Part shown: one piece after another, positions 14,729 to 23,014 of the stretch | Numbering within the stretch: the first letter of the stretch is position 1 | How the letters are laid out: the number at the start of each line of letters is the position of its first letter | NCBI RefSeq assembly: GCF_022340605.1 | Contig: NZ_JAJDNQ010000119.1 | Span: 1-35,830, forward strand | Reading direction: 5' to 3' | Source: Thiohalocapsa sp. | GTDB lineage: Bacteria > Pseudomonadota > Gammaproteobacteria > Chromatiales > Chromatiaceae | Length of the DNA: 35,830 nucleotides | The notes under the pieces: model-generated | The model's input: only the letters and a program-made list of their open reading frames with translations | What the model was told of the DNA's origin: nothing | The model's database searches: none | Made by a program: the position numbers and the translations under genes

Positions 14729-16981
14729 ATGTTCGAGGTGCCCTTGAGAACGGCACCAAGGCTGAAAGCGGTCGGTCAGCACATGAGCACTCTCAAGCCG
14801 AGATCGCGTCGGCGCATGTCGGTCGCGACGCAGGTCTTTATCGGGCTCGGGCTCGGCCTGTTGACCGGCCTCTTTTTCGGCGAGCGCGCCGCTTTCCTAC
14901 GAGTCGGCGGCGATATCTTCATCGCCGCCCTGCAGATCACGGTGATTCCGTACGTGATGGTGGCGCTGATCACCTCGCTCGGGCGGTTGGATCTGCAGGA
15001 TGCCAGGAACCTGGCCCTCAAGGCCGGCAGCATTTTGTTGCTCCTCTGGGCCATCGGTCTCGCCATCGTTTTCCTCGCGCCACTGGCCTTCCCGGATTGG
15101 CCGTCGGCGTCCTTCTTCAGCACCAGCCAGATCGAAGACCAGCCACCGGTCGACTTTCTGCGCCTGTACATTCCATCCAACGTCTTCTACGCGTTGTCCA
15201 ACGCCATCGTCCCGGCGGTGGTTATCTTCAGCATCCTGTTGGGCGTCGCGTTGATCCAGGTGCCGGGCAAAGACGGGTTGCTGGATGTCTTGTCCACGGT
15301 TGGCGAGGCACTGATGCGCGTCACGGGCTTCATTGGCCGGCTCGCACCCTATGGTGTCTTCGCCATCACCGCCGCGGCGGCCGGCACCATCGACGTGGGC
15401 GACCTCGCCAGGCTGCAAGTCTACCTGGTGCTGCACTCGTCCCTCGCGCTGCTCCTCAGCCTGTGGATCTTGCCGGGGCTCGTGGCGTTGCTGACGCCGC
15501 TTCGCTACTGGGATGTCTTGCGTGCGTTCCGCGGGCCGTTGGTGACGGCCTTCGCCACTGCCAGCCTGCTGATCGTGTTGCCCGTACTGGCCGCGGACGG
15601 CAAGCGACTGCTGGCCGAGGCAGACCCGGAGACGAGCAAGCCGGACCCGGAGGCCAAGTCGGCCATCGACATCCTCGTGCCGGCGGCCTTCCCGTTCCCG
15701 AACATGGGTCTGATCATGGCCTTGCTGTTCGTGCCTTTCGCGGGTTGGTTCATCGGTGCAGGGGTCGACGTCGTGGACTATCCGATCATTGCCGGGGCCG
15801 GCCTCGCGAGCCTGTTCGGCGGCACGGTGCTGGCGCTGCCATTCCTGTTCGATCTGCTGCGGATGCCGGCGGATCTGTTTCAGGTGTTCGTGACCATGGA
15901 TGTGGTCGCGGCTCGCTTCGGGACCCTGGCGGCAGGCATGCATGTCATCGCCCTGGCGCTGATCGGCTCCTACGCCATGCAGGGTCGGCTGCGCGTCGTC
16001 CCGAAGCGGCTGCTCGGCTTCGTCGTGATCACGCTGGCGCTGCTGGCCGCGATATTGATCGGCGTTCGCGCCTTCTATACCCATGTCTTCGTAGCCCCGT
16101 TCACCACCGATAAGGTGTTGGCCGGGTTGGCGCTGCGGGGCGAGCCGCAGCCGCACCAGGTGTTTCGGGCATGGCCCGGGACGCAAGCGCTGCGGCGCGG
16201 CGCCACAGCGCTCGCCCGCATCCAGGACAGCGGTGTGTTGCGGGTCTGCTATCGCGGCAGCGATTATCCGTCTGCGTTCTTCAACAGTGCGGGCGACTTG
16301 GTGGGTTTCGACATCGAATTGGCCCACCGCTTCGCGCGGCATCTGTCTGCACGCATCGAATTCCTGCCGGTGCAATCCGCTAAGGATGCTGCCCGGCGGC
16401 TGGATGCAGGCGGTTGTGACGTCTTCATGTCCCTGCTACCCATCGCGCCGGAGACGACACTGAATTTCACGCTGACACAGCCGGTGCTGAACGGCGCGGT
16501 GGGCTTGGTGGTGGAGGACTGGCGCCGGCGCAGCTTCCGCACTTGGCGCGCAATTCGCGCGCAGAGTGACTTGCGCATCGCGGTGGCCGACGAGCCCGCC
16601 CAGTTGCAGTTTCTATCGCAGCTGCTGCCGCACGCCGAGCCCCTGCGGTTCACCGACAACGCCGAGTTGAACGCACTACTGGCCGCGCAACCGCCGGCCT
16701 TCGACGCCCTGCTGATGTCCGCCGAGGAGGGCGCCGCCTGGAGCATCCGTTTCCCCCGCTACACCCTGGTTACGCCAACGCCGATATTGCTGGCGCCGTT
16801 CGGGTATGCGGTGGCAGCGGGAGACAGCGAGCTGTTGACGTTTTTCGATGCCTGGCTGCAGAACGCGCGCAGCGCCGGCATTGTCGATAAGCTGTATCGC
16901 TACTGGATGCTCGGCGAGATTGATGCGACACGGCCGCCGCGGTGGTCGATCGCACGCGACCTGCTCGGGTGGCTCGATTGA
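14729..16981 (+). CDS. DAACS-type dicarboxylate/amino-acid symporter fused to a periplasmic binding domain
   Basis: This 750-residue protein joins two modules. Residues about 30-460 are a sodium- or proton-coupled dicarboxylate/glutamate symporter of the DAACS (SDF) family, with helix segments through QITVIPYVMVALITSLGRLD, a hairpin-1-like TAFATASLLIVLP and a GGTVLALPFLFDLLRM stretch. The classical NMDGT motif is replaced by FPNMGLIMAL, so coupling or substrate may differ. Residues about 498-740 are an SBP_bac_3-like binding fold (RVCYRGSDYPSAFFN, DLVGFDIELAHRFA, DVFMSLLPIAPE) that would lie in the periplasm. The fusion implies substrate capture by a tethered receptor before elevator transport. 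The start at 14729 is chosen for GAGGGG eight bases upstream; ATGs at 14783 and 14816 are alternatives. Confidence 0.85.
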   Translation: MFEVPLRTAPRLKAVGQHMSTLKPRSRRRMSVATQVFIGLGLGLLTGLFFGERAAFLRVGGDIFIAALQITVIPYVMVALITSLGRLDLQDARNLALKAGSILLLLWAIGLAIVFLAPLAFPDWPSASFFSTSQIEDQPPVDFLRLYIPSNVFYALSNAIVPAVVIFSILLGVALIQVPGKDGLLDVLSTVGEALMRVTGFIGRLAPYGVFAITAAAAGTIDVGDLARLQVYLVLHSSLALLLSLWILPGLVALLTPLRYWDVLRAFRGPLVTAFATASLLIVLPVLAADGKRLLAEADPETSKPDPEAKSAIDILVPAAFPFPNMGLIMALLFVPFAGWFIGAGVDVVDYPIIAGAGLASLFGGTVLALPFLFDLLRMPADLFQVFVTMDVVAARFGTLAAGMHVIALALIGSYAMQGRLRVVPKRLLGFVVITLALLAAILIGVRAFYTHVFVAPFTTDKVLAGLALRGEPQPHQVFRAWPGTQALRRGATALARIQDSGVLRVCYRGSDYPSAFFNSAGDLVGFDIELAHRFARHLSARIEFLPVQSAKDAARRLDAGGCDVFMSLLPIAPETTLNFTLTQPVLNGAVGLVVEDWRRRSFRTWRAIRAQSDLRIAVADEPAQLQFLSQLLPHAEPLRFTDNAELNALLAAQPPAFDALLMSAEEGAAWSIRFPRYTLVTPTPILLAPFGYAVAAGDSELLTFFDAWLQNARSAGIVDKLYRYWMLGEIDATRPPRWSIARDLLGWLD

Positions 16982-17055
16982 GCCGAGCGCCGCTTCATGC
17001 GCAAGAGCGGCTGACACCACAAGCCCGGCTTCGCCGTCGGGATCGGGAGCTGATG

Positions 17056-18546
17056 ATGGCTGGATTCACGCGGTTTGGGAGACGCCTCTTGGGCGGTGTG
17101 GGTATCGCCCTGCTCGGAGCGGTCGCGGCGATCGTGATCGCCTATGTGCTTTGGGCGCGCGCGCAGCCGCCACTAGAGCTTTGGCATCAGGTCGATCTGG
17201 ACGAGGAATTCACCGCTGCCAAAGCGCAGGAGGTCGCAAGCCTCGATGACTACCTGGCCCTGGAAGACCGTCTGTATGACGAGCTGGATGCGAAGGTCTA
17301 TGCCAAGACCCCGACCGGCCCCGCGCAACGGCTGAACCGCTTCAGCCCGGGCAGCGCATCCGATCCCAGGCAGCGGCACCCCAACTGGAACCGCACCTTC
17401 GAGCTTATCCCCGAGCATCCGGTGGGCGGCGTGTTGCTGCTGCACGGCATGTCCGACGGGCCGTACAGCCTGCGCGCGCTCGGCGAGGCGCTTTACGACA
17501 AGGGCTATCGGGTGCTGGGGCTGCGCATGCCGGGGCACGGCACCGCGCCGGCGGGTCTGCTCACCGTGACCTGGGAGGACATGGCCGCGGCGACACGATT
17601 GGGCGCTCAGCATCTCGCCGCCGCCGTCGACGGCAAGCCCATTCATATCATCGGGTACTCGACCGGTGGCGCCCTCGCGCTCGACTATACGCTGGATGCC
17701 ATGGACGACGCGGACCTCGCCGTCCCCGCCAGCCTCGTGCTGGTCTCGCCCGCCGTCGGCGTCACACCACTCGCGAAGCTGACGCGTTTGTTCGACCTGA
17801 TGGGCCAGCTGCCGGGGCTGGAGCAGCTGGCCTGGACGAGCCTGGTGCCGGAGTTCGATCCATTCAACTACAACGCCTTCACGGCCAACGCGAGTTTTCA
17901 GGTCCATCGCATGACGCGTGCGACCACGCGCCGTATTCAGCGCATGGCGGCCGAGGCGCCAATCGCCGGCTTTCCGTCGACGCTGGTGCTGTTGACCGTC
18001 GTGGACGCGACGGTCTCGCCGCGGTCCGCCGTCGAGAACCTGCTGCGGCACCTGGCACCGGACACGCACGAGCTTCTGCTCTACGATATCAATCGTTATG
18101 CGCTGAAGTCGCCGTTACTCGTTGCCGATACCGGGGCGCTCACCGAACAGTTGATGGCGGACGACACCTTGCCCTTTGTCATCACGCTCGTCGGCAATGA
18201 GTCGGCGGACAGTCGCCGGGTGGTCGTCCGCCACAAGCCGCCCTTCGCGGCCGCGGCCGTGCGCACCGAGCGCCTCGCGGCCGACTGGCCGGACGACACC
18301 ATCTCGTTGTCGCATGTCGACTTGCCGTTTCCGCCGGACGACCCCTTGTATGGTCAGTATCCCCCGAAGACCCCGGGTCAGGTGTTCCTCGGGCAGCTCG
18401 CGATACGCGGTGAGCGCGGCGTCCTGAAGGTCCCGGCGCAATGGCTGCTGCGGTTGCGTCACAACCCCTTCTATGCGTATCAAGAGCGGCGTGTGCTCGG
18501 CTGGATCGAGCGCGCCAACGGCGCACACGGCGGCGTGCGGGACTGA
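17056..18546 (+). CDS. Membrane-anchored alpha/beta hydrolase
   Basis: This 496-residue protein has an N-terminal anchor helix (about 15-37) followed by a linker and an alpha/beta hydrolase fold starting near residue 130. LLLHGMSDGPYS provides the oxyanion loop, GYSTGG holds the nucleophile Ser202, VVDATVS gives a likely acid Asp317 and LSHVDLPF gives a likely base His420. The fold is closest to serine aminopeptidase/monoacylglycerol lipase-like (S33) hydrolases; the substrate is unknown. The start at 17056 is chosen because GGGAG ends six bases upstream; the adjacent ATG at 17053 is also possible. It lies 74 bp after the symporter fusion on the same strand and may share its transcript. Confidence 0.83.
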   Translation: MAGFTRFGRRLLGGVGIALLGAVAAIVIAYVLWARAQPPLELWHQVDLDEEFTAAKAQEVASLDDYLALEDRLYDELDAKVYAKTPTGPAQRLNRFSPGSASDPRQRHPNWNRTFELIPEHPVGGVLLLHGMSDGPYSLRALGEALYDKGYRVLGLRMPGHGTAPAGLLTVTWEDMAAATRLGAQHLAAAVDGKPIHIIGYSTGGALALDYTLDAMDDADLAVPASLVLVSPAVGVTPLAKLTRLFDLMGQLPGLEQLAWTSLVPEFDPFNYNAFTANASFQVHRMTRATTRRIQRMAAEAPIAGFPSTLVLLTVVDATVSPRSAVENLLRHLAPDTHELLLYDINRYALKSPLLVADTGALTEQLMADDTLPFVITLVGNESADSRRVVVRHKPPFAAAAVRTERLAADWPDDTISLSHVDLPFPPDDPLYGQYPPKTPGQVFLGQLAIRGERGVLKVPAQWLLRLRHNPFYAYQERRVLGWIERANGAHGGVRD

Positions 18547-18750
18547 GCTGCGCTCGGTCGACTGCGCACGCCTCGCAATCCGCTGCCGCCGCGCCCGTGG
18601 ATCGTCGATCCCGTTCGCTGTCCGGCGCGAGCGAGTGTCGACCTCCAGGTCGATACGGATCAGCGCCGCGGGCGGCCTTGAGCGTGGCCTCGATACTTCC
18701 GCATGAATGCACCAGGTTGAATGCGCGCTGGTCCGCGGGCCGGCCGGCAG

Positions 18751-18768
18751 GCCCGCTCGCGAGCGGGC
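18751..18768. terminator. Palindrome between convergent genes
   Basis: A perfect palindrome, GCCCGCTCGCGAGCGGGC, lies one base past the stop of the minus-strand gene and 204 bp past the hydrolase stop. Without a T-run it is only a possible bidirectional terminator. The 204 bp before it hold nothing recognisable. Confidence 0.45.
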
Positions 18769-18769
18769 G

Positions 18770-19348
18770 TTAGCGCACGGTGATCTCGCCGGTCATCGTG
18801 TGCCAGAGGGTGAGGACGACGCCGTCGCCGACCTTGAGCCGGCTCAACGCGGCCTTGTCTTCCAGCTCGAGGGTGCGTGTTTGATGGGGCCCCCGGATCT
18901 CGACAGTGCCGGCACTCGGATCGACGCCAACGATTTGGCCCAATAGGCGCACCTGGTTTTGCAGCGTTCCGGCCGGCCGGTTGCTGCCGGGCTTGCGCTC
19001 GACGTGAGTCGTGGCTTGCCGACCCATGGCACCGGCATCCCGGCCCGTTTGCAAGGTAATGAGCGCGGCGGTGGTCTCGGTGAGCTGCACCTGATTGCCG
19101 ATGCGCACTCGGTCTAGTCGCGAGACCTCCGGCGGGATGCGTAGCACTTCAAAGGTGCCATCGGGCGTGCGGACGGTCATCATCCGGGTGTCCGCGTTTA
19201 CTACCACGACCCTGCCTTCGAGGGTGGTACGCGCTCCCATCGCCTTGATGGGGTGTGTTTGCAGGTCCGGCTGCGCCTGGACGCCGACGGTGGGCGCGAG
19301 CCCGAGGCAGAGGGTCAGGATGGCGGCGGGAATGGCTTGATGCTTCAT
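18770..19348 (-). CDS. Uncharacterised periplasmic protein with two similar beta-rich repeats
   Basis: This 192-residue protein has a signal peptide (about 1-25, ending GVQAQ). The mature part seems to contain the same small beta-rich unit twice: one near LEGRVVVVNADTRMMTVRTP (residues 43-62) and one near LLGQIVGVDPSAGTVEIRGP (135-154). Each is followed by a hydrophobic/charged segment and a short run like VRIGNQVQL or LKVGDGVVL. The pattern is like OB-type or other small beta barrels; I do not recognise the family. GAGGA lies nine bases before the ATG. It stands alone between a convergent hydrolase gene and a GntP remnant. Confidence 0.7.
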   Translation of the reverse strand: MKHQAIPAAILTLCLGLAPTVGVQAQPDLQTHPIKAMGARTTLEGRVVVVNADTRMMTVRTPDGTFEVLRIPPEVSRLDRVRIGNQVQLTETTAALITLQTGRDAGAMGRQATTHVERKPGSNRPAGTLQNQVRLLGQIVGVDPSAGTVEIRGPHQTRTLELEDKAALSRLKVGDGVVLTLWHTMTGEITVR

Positions 19349-19497
19349 GGGGCAATTTCCTCATGGGGTGGTCGTCGGGAAGAACGAGATGACCAGCGCA
19401 CAGGCGATGGGCGGTGGGAGCATGGAGGCCGGAGCGCGGCGGAGGACCCTGCAAACGCACATGCCATGGGCACAGTCGTTGGTGTCGCGGCCGATGC

Positions 19498-19774
19498 TCA
19501 AAAGGAGCCGAACAGCGTCCCGAGCACGATCACCGCCGCCAGCGCCAGCAGCGCGCCGACGATGGAGACCATTCGGAAAGAATTGCGCGATGGAGCCGGC
19601 GGCGCCGGCCATGAAGGTCTGAGTCCAGTCCGCGAGCAAGGGCTCGAAGGCGAAGGCAGCGGCCAGCATGGCCGCGAGCGGCGTCAGCAGCAGCACGCTC
19701 CAGCCGCGATAGGCGAGCCAGATCAGCAGGCCCAAACCGGCCAGGATGCCCATCAGTCCCATCATCGAGCCCAT
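19498..19774 (-). pseudogene. GntP-family permease remnant, internally deleted
   Basis: The first 50 or so residues match the start of GntP-type gluconate/organic acid permeases as I recall them: GILAGLGLLIWLAYRGWS, then LLTPLAAMLAAAFA and TQTFMAGAAGSIAQFFP. Right after this the frame breaks. In the next frame the sequence reads MVSIVGALLALAAVIVLGT and stops at 19498-19500, which looks like the final helix of the same family. Nearly all of the usual roughly 450-residue protein is missing between the two ends. A good ribosome site (GGAGG) still precedes the ATG at 19774. That ATG overlaps the stop of the patatin remnant (TGATG), so the two were once translationally coupled. Confidence 0.68.
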
Positions 19775-20067
19775 CAGATGCCCTCCAGCAGGTGGTCGAA
19801 GTCCAGCGTCGGACGCCGGCCGAGGTCATCGCCGTGGCGCTCCAGAAATTCGCCCGCCGCGCGTCGACCCTCGTCGCGCAACATGACCAGAAAGGCCCAT
19901 TCGGCATTGAGCTTCGAGGAATAGCCCAACTCCACCATGCGCTCGGAGGCGATGCGGTGCATGCGCATCCCGGCCCAGAGCGCTCCCTCGCTGTGGCCCG
20001 GGTCGGCCACTTGGCGCAGCAGCGCGATCATCCGCAGCTCCTTGAGCAGGGGCGCATTGAACGAGAT
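19774..20067 (-). pseudogene. 5'-truncated patatin-like phospholipase remnant
   Basis: The frame from about 20067 reads ISFNAPLLKELRMIALLRQ and later RMHRIASERMVELGYSSKLN, AEWAFLVMLRDEGRRAA and a final DFDHLLEG. This is the usual C-terminal third of bacterial patatin-like phospholipases, where ISFN-LL-E-R and SKLNAEW-FL--LRD-GR are typical. The catalytic GXSXG motif and the Asp-Gly pair of the family lie upstream and are absent; the frame upstream becomes unrelated sequence. An ATG at 20031 would give 85 residues without the active site. The stop overlaps the GntP remnant start. It most likely represents a deletion of the 5' end, now facing the promoter side of the DUF481 gene. Confidence 0.7.
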
Positions 20068-20290
20068 CTTAGCTATGGCGGACGAAATCTGTGCTGCGAC
20101 GCTGTTCGGGGATCGGCCATTCAGGGACCGATCGGGTACGATGATGGACGGCGGTTGTCCATCGCCTCGGTCTCATCCAGCCATCCGACTGGCCCGTGCA
20201 CAGCATCCGGACCTTGGGGCTCCTTCTCGATCGCAGATCAGGCGGCCGCCTTCCGCGTACACGCATCAGGACATGACGTTCGCTGATACC

Positions 20291-21427
20291 ATGCTGAATC
20301 ACTCGTTATCACCCATTGCGTTCTTCCGCTTCCGTGTCGGTTCCCGGACGGGATGGCCAGTCCATCGGCGCCTGCTACGACGGCGTTCGCGGTGTGCCGC
20401 GGGCACTACTTCGCCGATCCGGACCGCCGCGCTGGGGTTGGCCATGCTCGTCCAGCCGGCGGCGGCGGATACCGTCATCATGCGCAATGGTGATCGCTTC
20501 ACCGGCGAGGTGGTGCGTGAGGAAGGCAGTGAGCTCATAATTCGCACACAGTACGCCGCCGGGGCGATCGCGCTCGATTGGGCGCAGGTCAGGGAGGTGA
20601 AGCTGGACGCCCCCGTGCCGGTCGTGCTCGAGGACGAGACGGTCCTCTCCGTCGCCGCGCTCCGACGGGAGGATGACACGTTGCGCCTGCAAACGCCCAC
20701 CGAGAGCGAGCCCCTCACCGTGTCGCCGGAGCAGGTACGCCTCATCCAGCCTGAGGCTTGGGAGACGGGGCACGGCGGCAAATTCAGCGGCGCCGTCAAT
20801 CTAGCCCTGGAGGACGACACGGGCAACACGGACGCCACCGAGCTGGATATGGATATGACCCTGCGCTATCGCCGGCGCTGGAGCGAGCTCGAGACCTATG
20901 GCGAGCTCGAATACGACACCACGGACGGCGAGCAGACGGCCAACAAATGGAAGCTGAACAACAAGTACTCGCGTTTTTTCCCGGACACCCGTTGGTACGG
21001 CGCGGCGTGGCTGCGTCTCAAGAAGGACCGCTTCGCCGACGTGCGTTTGCGTACGATCGCCGCTCCAGCGCTGGGTTATAGGTTCGAGACAGGCGGTGCC
21101 CGGTTCAGCGTGGAGTTGGGACCCACGTACCTGAACGAGGACTATTACGCACACGCCAACGAGTCGTACTGGGGGCCGGGTCTCTTCGTGGACTATCAGC
21201 AGGGCTTGCTTGGGGACCGCCTGGAATTCTACCTGCACGGAATGGCTTTCACTGCGCTCAGCGAAGAATCCAAAGACCTATCGGTCTCCTGGTTCGGCTT
21301 GCGCGCTCCTTTGAGCGCGGGGTTCGTGGGCAGCATCGAGTATGAGATCGACCACGACGACCCGCCCGCGGTCAATGCCAAGCCCACCGACCAGACCCTG
21401 AGGCTGAAGCTTGGTTATGAATGGTGA
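20291..21427 (+). CDS. DUF481-family outer membrane protein
   Basis: This 378-residue protein is of the DUF481/YdiY family, small outer membrane beta-barrels often linked with salt stress. After a long basic leader with a hydrophobic stretch ending VQPAAA comes a short SH3-like region (DTVIMRNGDRFTGEVVREE). The barrel begins near residue 160 with GKFSGAVNLALEDDTGNTD. Alternating strands follow to a terminal LRLKLGYEW; the aromatic end fits outer membrane insertion. The exact start is uncertain: ATG at 20291 gives a leader of about 57 residues, ATG at 20273 is also in frame, and neither has a convincing ribosome site. The upstream region replaces the lost part of the patatin gene, so the 5' end may have been rearranged. 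Confidence 0.78.
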   Translation: MLNHSLSPIAFFRFRVGSRTGWPVHRRLLRRRSRCAAGTTSPIRTAALGLAMLVQPAAADTVIMRNGDRFTGEVVREEGSELIIRTQYAAGAIALDWAQVREVKLDAPVPVVLEDETVLSVAALRREDDTLRLQTPTESEPLTVSPEQVRLIQPEAWETGHGGKFSGAVNLALEDDTGNTDATELDMDMTLRYRRRWSELETYGELEYDTTDGEQTANKWKLNNKYSRFFPDTRWYGAAWLRLKKDRFADVRLRTIAAPALGYRFETGGARFSVELGPTYLNEDYYAHANESYWGPGLFVDYQQGLLGDRLEFYLHGMAFTALSEESKDLSVSWFGLRAPLSAGFVGSIEYEIDHDDPPAVNAKPTDQTLRLKLGYEW

Positions 21428-21460
21428 GCCCGGGGGCGGCGCGCCAGGCAATTGCCGGCG

Positions 21461-21481
21461 ACGCCAATCCACGGGCGTTTT
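21461..21481 (+). terminator. Weak terminator after the DUF481 gene
   Basis: ACGCC (21461-21465) pairs with GGCGT (21474-21478) around an 8-base loop and is followed by TTT. It lies 33 bp past the DUF481 stop in the gap before the convergent DUF1576 gene. The stem is short, so confidence is low. Confidence 0.35.
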
Positions 21482-21488
21482 CCGAGTC

Positions 21489-22811
21489 TCAGTCCGGACT
21501 CTGTTTGTCGGCTGCGCGACCCTGCCGCCGTTCTCGTATGGCGATGATCACCGGTGCGAGGATGGACGCCACGATGCCCGCGGCGAAGCCGTTGTTGTAG
21601 AGATTCAGCCCGCCATGCACCGATCCCACGGAGAGTGCAGCGGATGAGTGGATGAAGCCCGCCACGATGCCCCAGCGCCACCCGAAGTGGCCGGCGATGG
21701 GGGCAAGATTGGTGGCGAAGAGCGCTGCGAGTTGGATGGACGGGTCGGCGACGCCCCAGGGCTTGGCCAAGGAGCCGAGGAACACCCCCGCCATGATGGG
21801 TGTGATGTTGAAGACGTGCTTGCCGAAGGCCGCGAAGCCCGCGACCGAGAGCAGGGCGCCGATCACGGGGCCATTGATGTCCCCGCCAATGGCCAGGATG
21901 TAGCCCAGCGCCAGCCCGCCGCTCAGGCCCATGTTGATGAGTGTCGCACCGAGACCCACCGTGGCGATGAAATCGCTCGGCGCCTGCCCGGACAGGCGCA
22001 GCAGTTGCCTGAGCTTGCGCAGCGCCCCGCGGTCCAGCACCAGCCCCAGGATCACCAGGGACGCGAACAGCGCCCCCATGAAGCTGCCGAGGAGCAGGTT
22101 GTTGCCGGTGGTCCAGACGAACACCGGGTCCGGCACGAAGCCGTAGGACTTGTACAGCGCGACCACCAGGGTCCCCACCAGTCCGGCGGTAAAGCCCATG
22201 TTATAGAGCGCAAAGCCCATGTGCGCCTTGAACAGCTGCGCCGCGGCCGCGGGCAGGATGAACCCGACCACCACCCCGGTGGCCATGGCCAGCGGGATGC
22301 TAACGGCCGGCGCGAGCGCACTGCTGAACAGGATCTCGGATACGAGGGGTGCGAGTGCCACGCCGAAGAACGCCGTGTTGATGTGTTGCGCGAAGGGCTC
22401 GCCGCGGAAGCGGGCGTACAGCCAGACGCCGGCGGCGATGAACCAGATATTGAGCAGGTTCTTGCCGAACAGCCCAAAGCCCAGCACCAGGAAGAGGCAG
22501 GCCACCGCCGCACCCGTCATGCGCGCGCGGGCCAGGTAGTAAACGCCGCTGACGACGAGGGTCAGCAGCCCGGCGCTCACGAGTCCGGCGCCGACACCGC
22601 CGACGCCGAAGTAGTCGGTGAGCAGGGTGTCACGGGACGTCAGGATCGCGGTGAGGCCGCGCGCGACGTCGGTCGGCCCGTCCACCACCAAGCCGAAGAT
22701 CACGAATACGGACGCATAGGCGGCGACGATGAGCAGGATCAGGTTGTCCTGCGCGTTGCGCGGGGTGATCTCCTTCCGGTTGGTCGGGGGCTGATCGGTG
22801 TTTGCGGCCAT
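21489..22811 (-). CDS. DUF1576-family multi-pass membrane protein
   Basis: This 440-residue inner membrane protein has a short polar N-terminus and about ten to twelve hydrophobic helices. Its two halves look alike: each contains a LFGKNLLNIWFIAAGVW / FGKHVFNITPIMAGVFLG type motif (around residues 120 and 320), so the fold is probably an inverted or direct repeat. I place it in the DUF1576 family of uncharacterised membrane proteins; a transport role is likely but unproven. Helix segments with NMGFTAG, HGGLNLYNNGFAAG and HFGWRWGIVAG are notable. The start at 22811 follows GGAG by five bases. It is divergent from the urease operon, with a shared 203-bp region. Confidence 0.8.
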   Translation of the reverse strand: MAANTDQPPTNRKEITPRNAQDNLILLIVAAYASVFVIFGLVVDGPTDVARGLTAILTSRDTLLTDYFGVGGVGAGLVSAGLLTLVVSGVYYLARARMTGAAVACLFLVLGFGLFGKNLLNIWFIAAGVWLYARFRGEPFAQHINTAFFGVALAPLVSEILFSSALAPAVSIPLAMATGVVVGFILPAAAAQLFKAHMGFALYNMGFTAGLVGTLVVALYKSYGFVPDPVFVWTTGNNLLLGSFMGALFASLVILGLVLDRGALRKLRQLLRLSGQAPSDFIATVGLGATLINMGLSGGLALGYILAIGGDINGPVIGALLSVAGFAAFGKHVFNITPIMAGVFLGSLAKPWGVADPSIQLAALFATNLAPIAGHFGWRWGIVAGFIHSSAALSVGSVHGGLNLYNNGFAAGIVASILAPVIIAIRERRQGRAADKQSPD

Positions 22812-22926
22812 GTTGACTCCGGCTGGTTGGGTGTCGCGGGCGGGGAGGCGCCAGAAGCATAGCAGGGCCGAAACCGGCCTGACGACACCTAACCCCGAAT
22901 GAGCTTGGACGCGAGAAAAATGAGCT

Positions 22927-22940
22927 TTAGCGTGAGCTAA
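22927..22940. promoter_or_regulatory. Small inverted repeat in the DUF1576/ureA divergent region
   Basis: TTAGC-gtga-GCTAA is a 5-bp perfect inverted repeat about 75 bp before the ureA start. It could bind a dimeric regulator of either divergent gene. Nothing in the window identifies such a regulator. Confidence 0.25.
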
Positions 22941-22952
22941 GCGCCTGGTGCC

Positions 22953-22981
22953 TTGACGCACAGCACGCGTGCAATTACGGT
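22953..22981 (+). promoter_or_regulatory. Possible sigma-70 promoter for the urease operon
   Basis: TTGACG at 22953-22958 is a good -35 match. With 17-bp spacing the -10 would be TACGGT at 22976-22981, which keeps the first TA and the last T only. No convincing sigma-54 GG-N10-GC element was found here, so nitrogen control through NtrC with sigma-54 is not supported by this sequence. Confidence 0.3.
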
Positions 22982-23014
22982 TACTGGCACGCAAGATCGG
23001 CGAATGAGCGGACC

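Noticed and set aside
14544..14747. Small plus-strand gene upstream of the symporter fusion
   Set aside because: No family resemblance, no convincing ribosome site, and it runs into the start of the symporter gene in another frame.
14897..16375. Long open frame antisense to the symporter fusion gene
   Set aside because: Low-complexity His/Gln/Arg-rich translation over a clear transporter gene.
21648..22862. Long open frame antisense to the DUF1576 gene
   Set aside because: Charged low-complexity product; the opposite strand has a coherent multi-helix protein with a ribosome site.
22862..23014. Sigma-54 promoter or nickel riboswitch before ureA
   Set aside because: TGGCAC-like and TGGTGC-like strings are present but none has the GG-N10-GC spacing, and no multi-stem riboswitch-like leader fits in the short gap.
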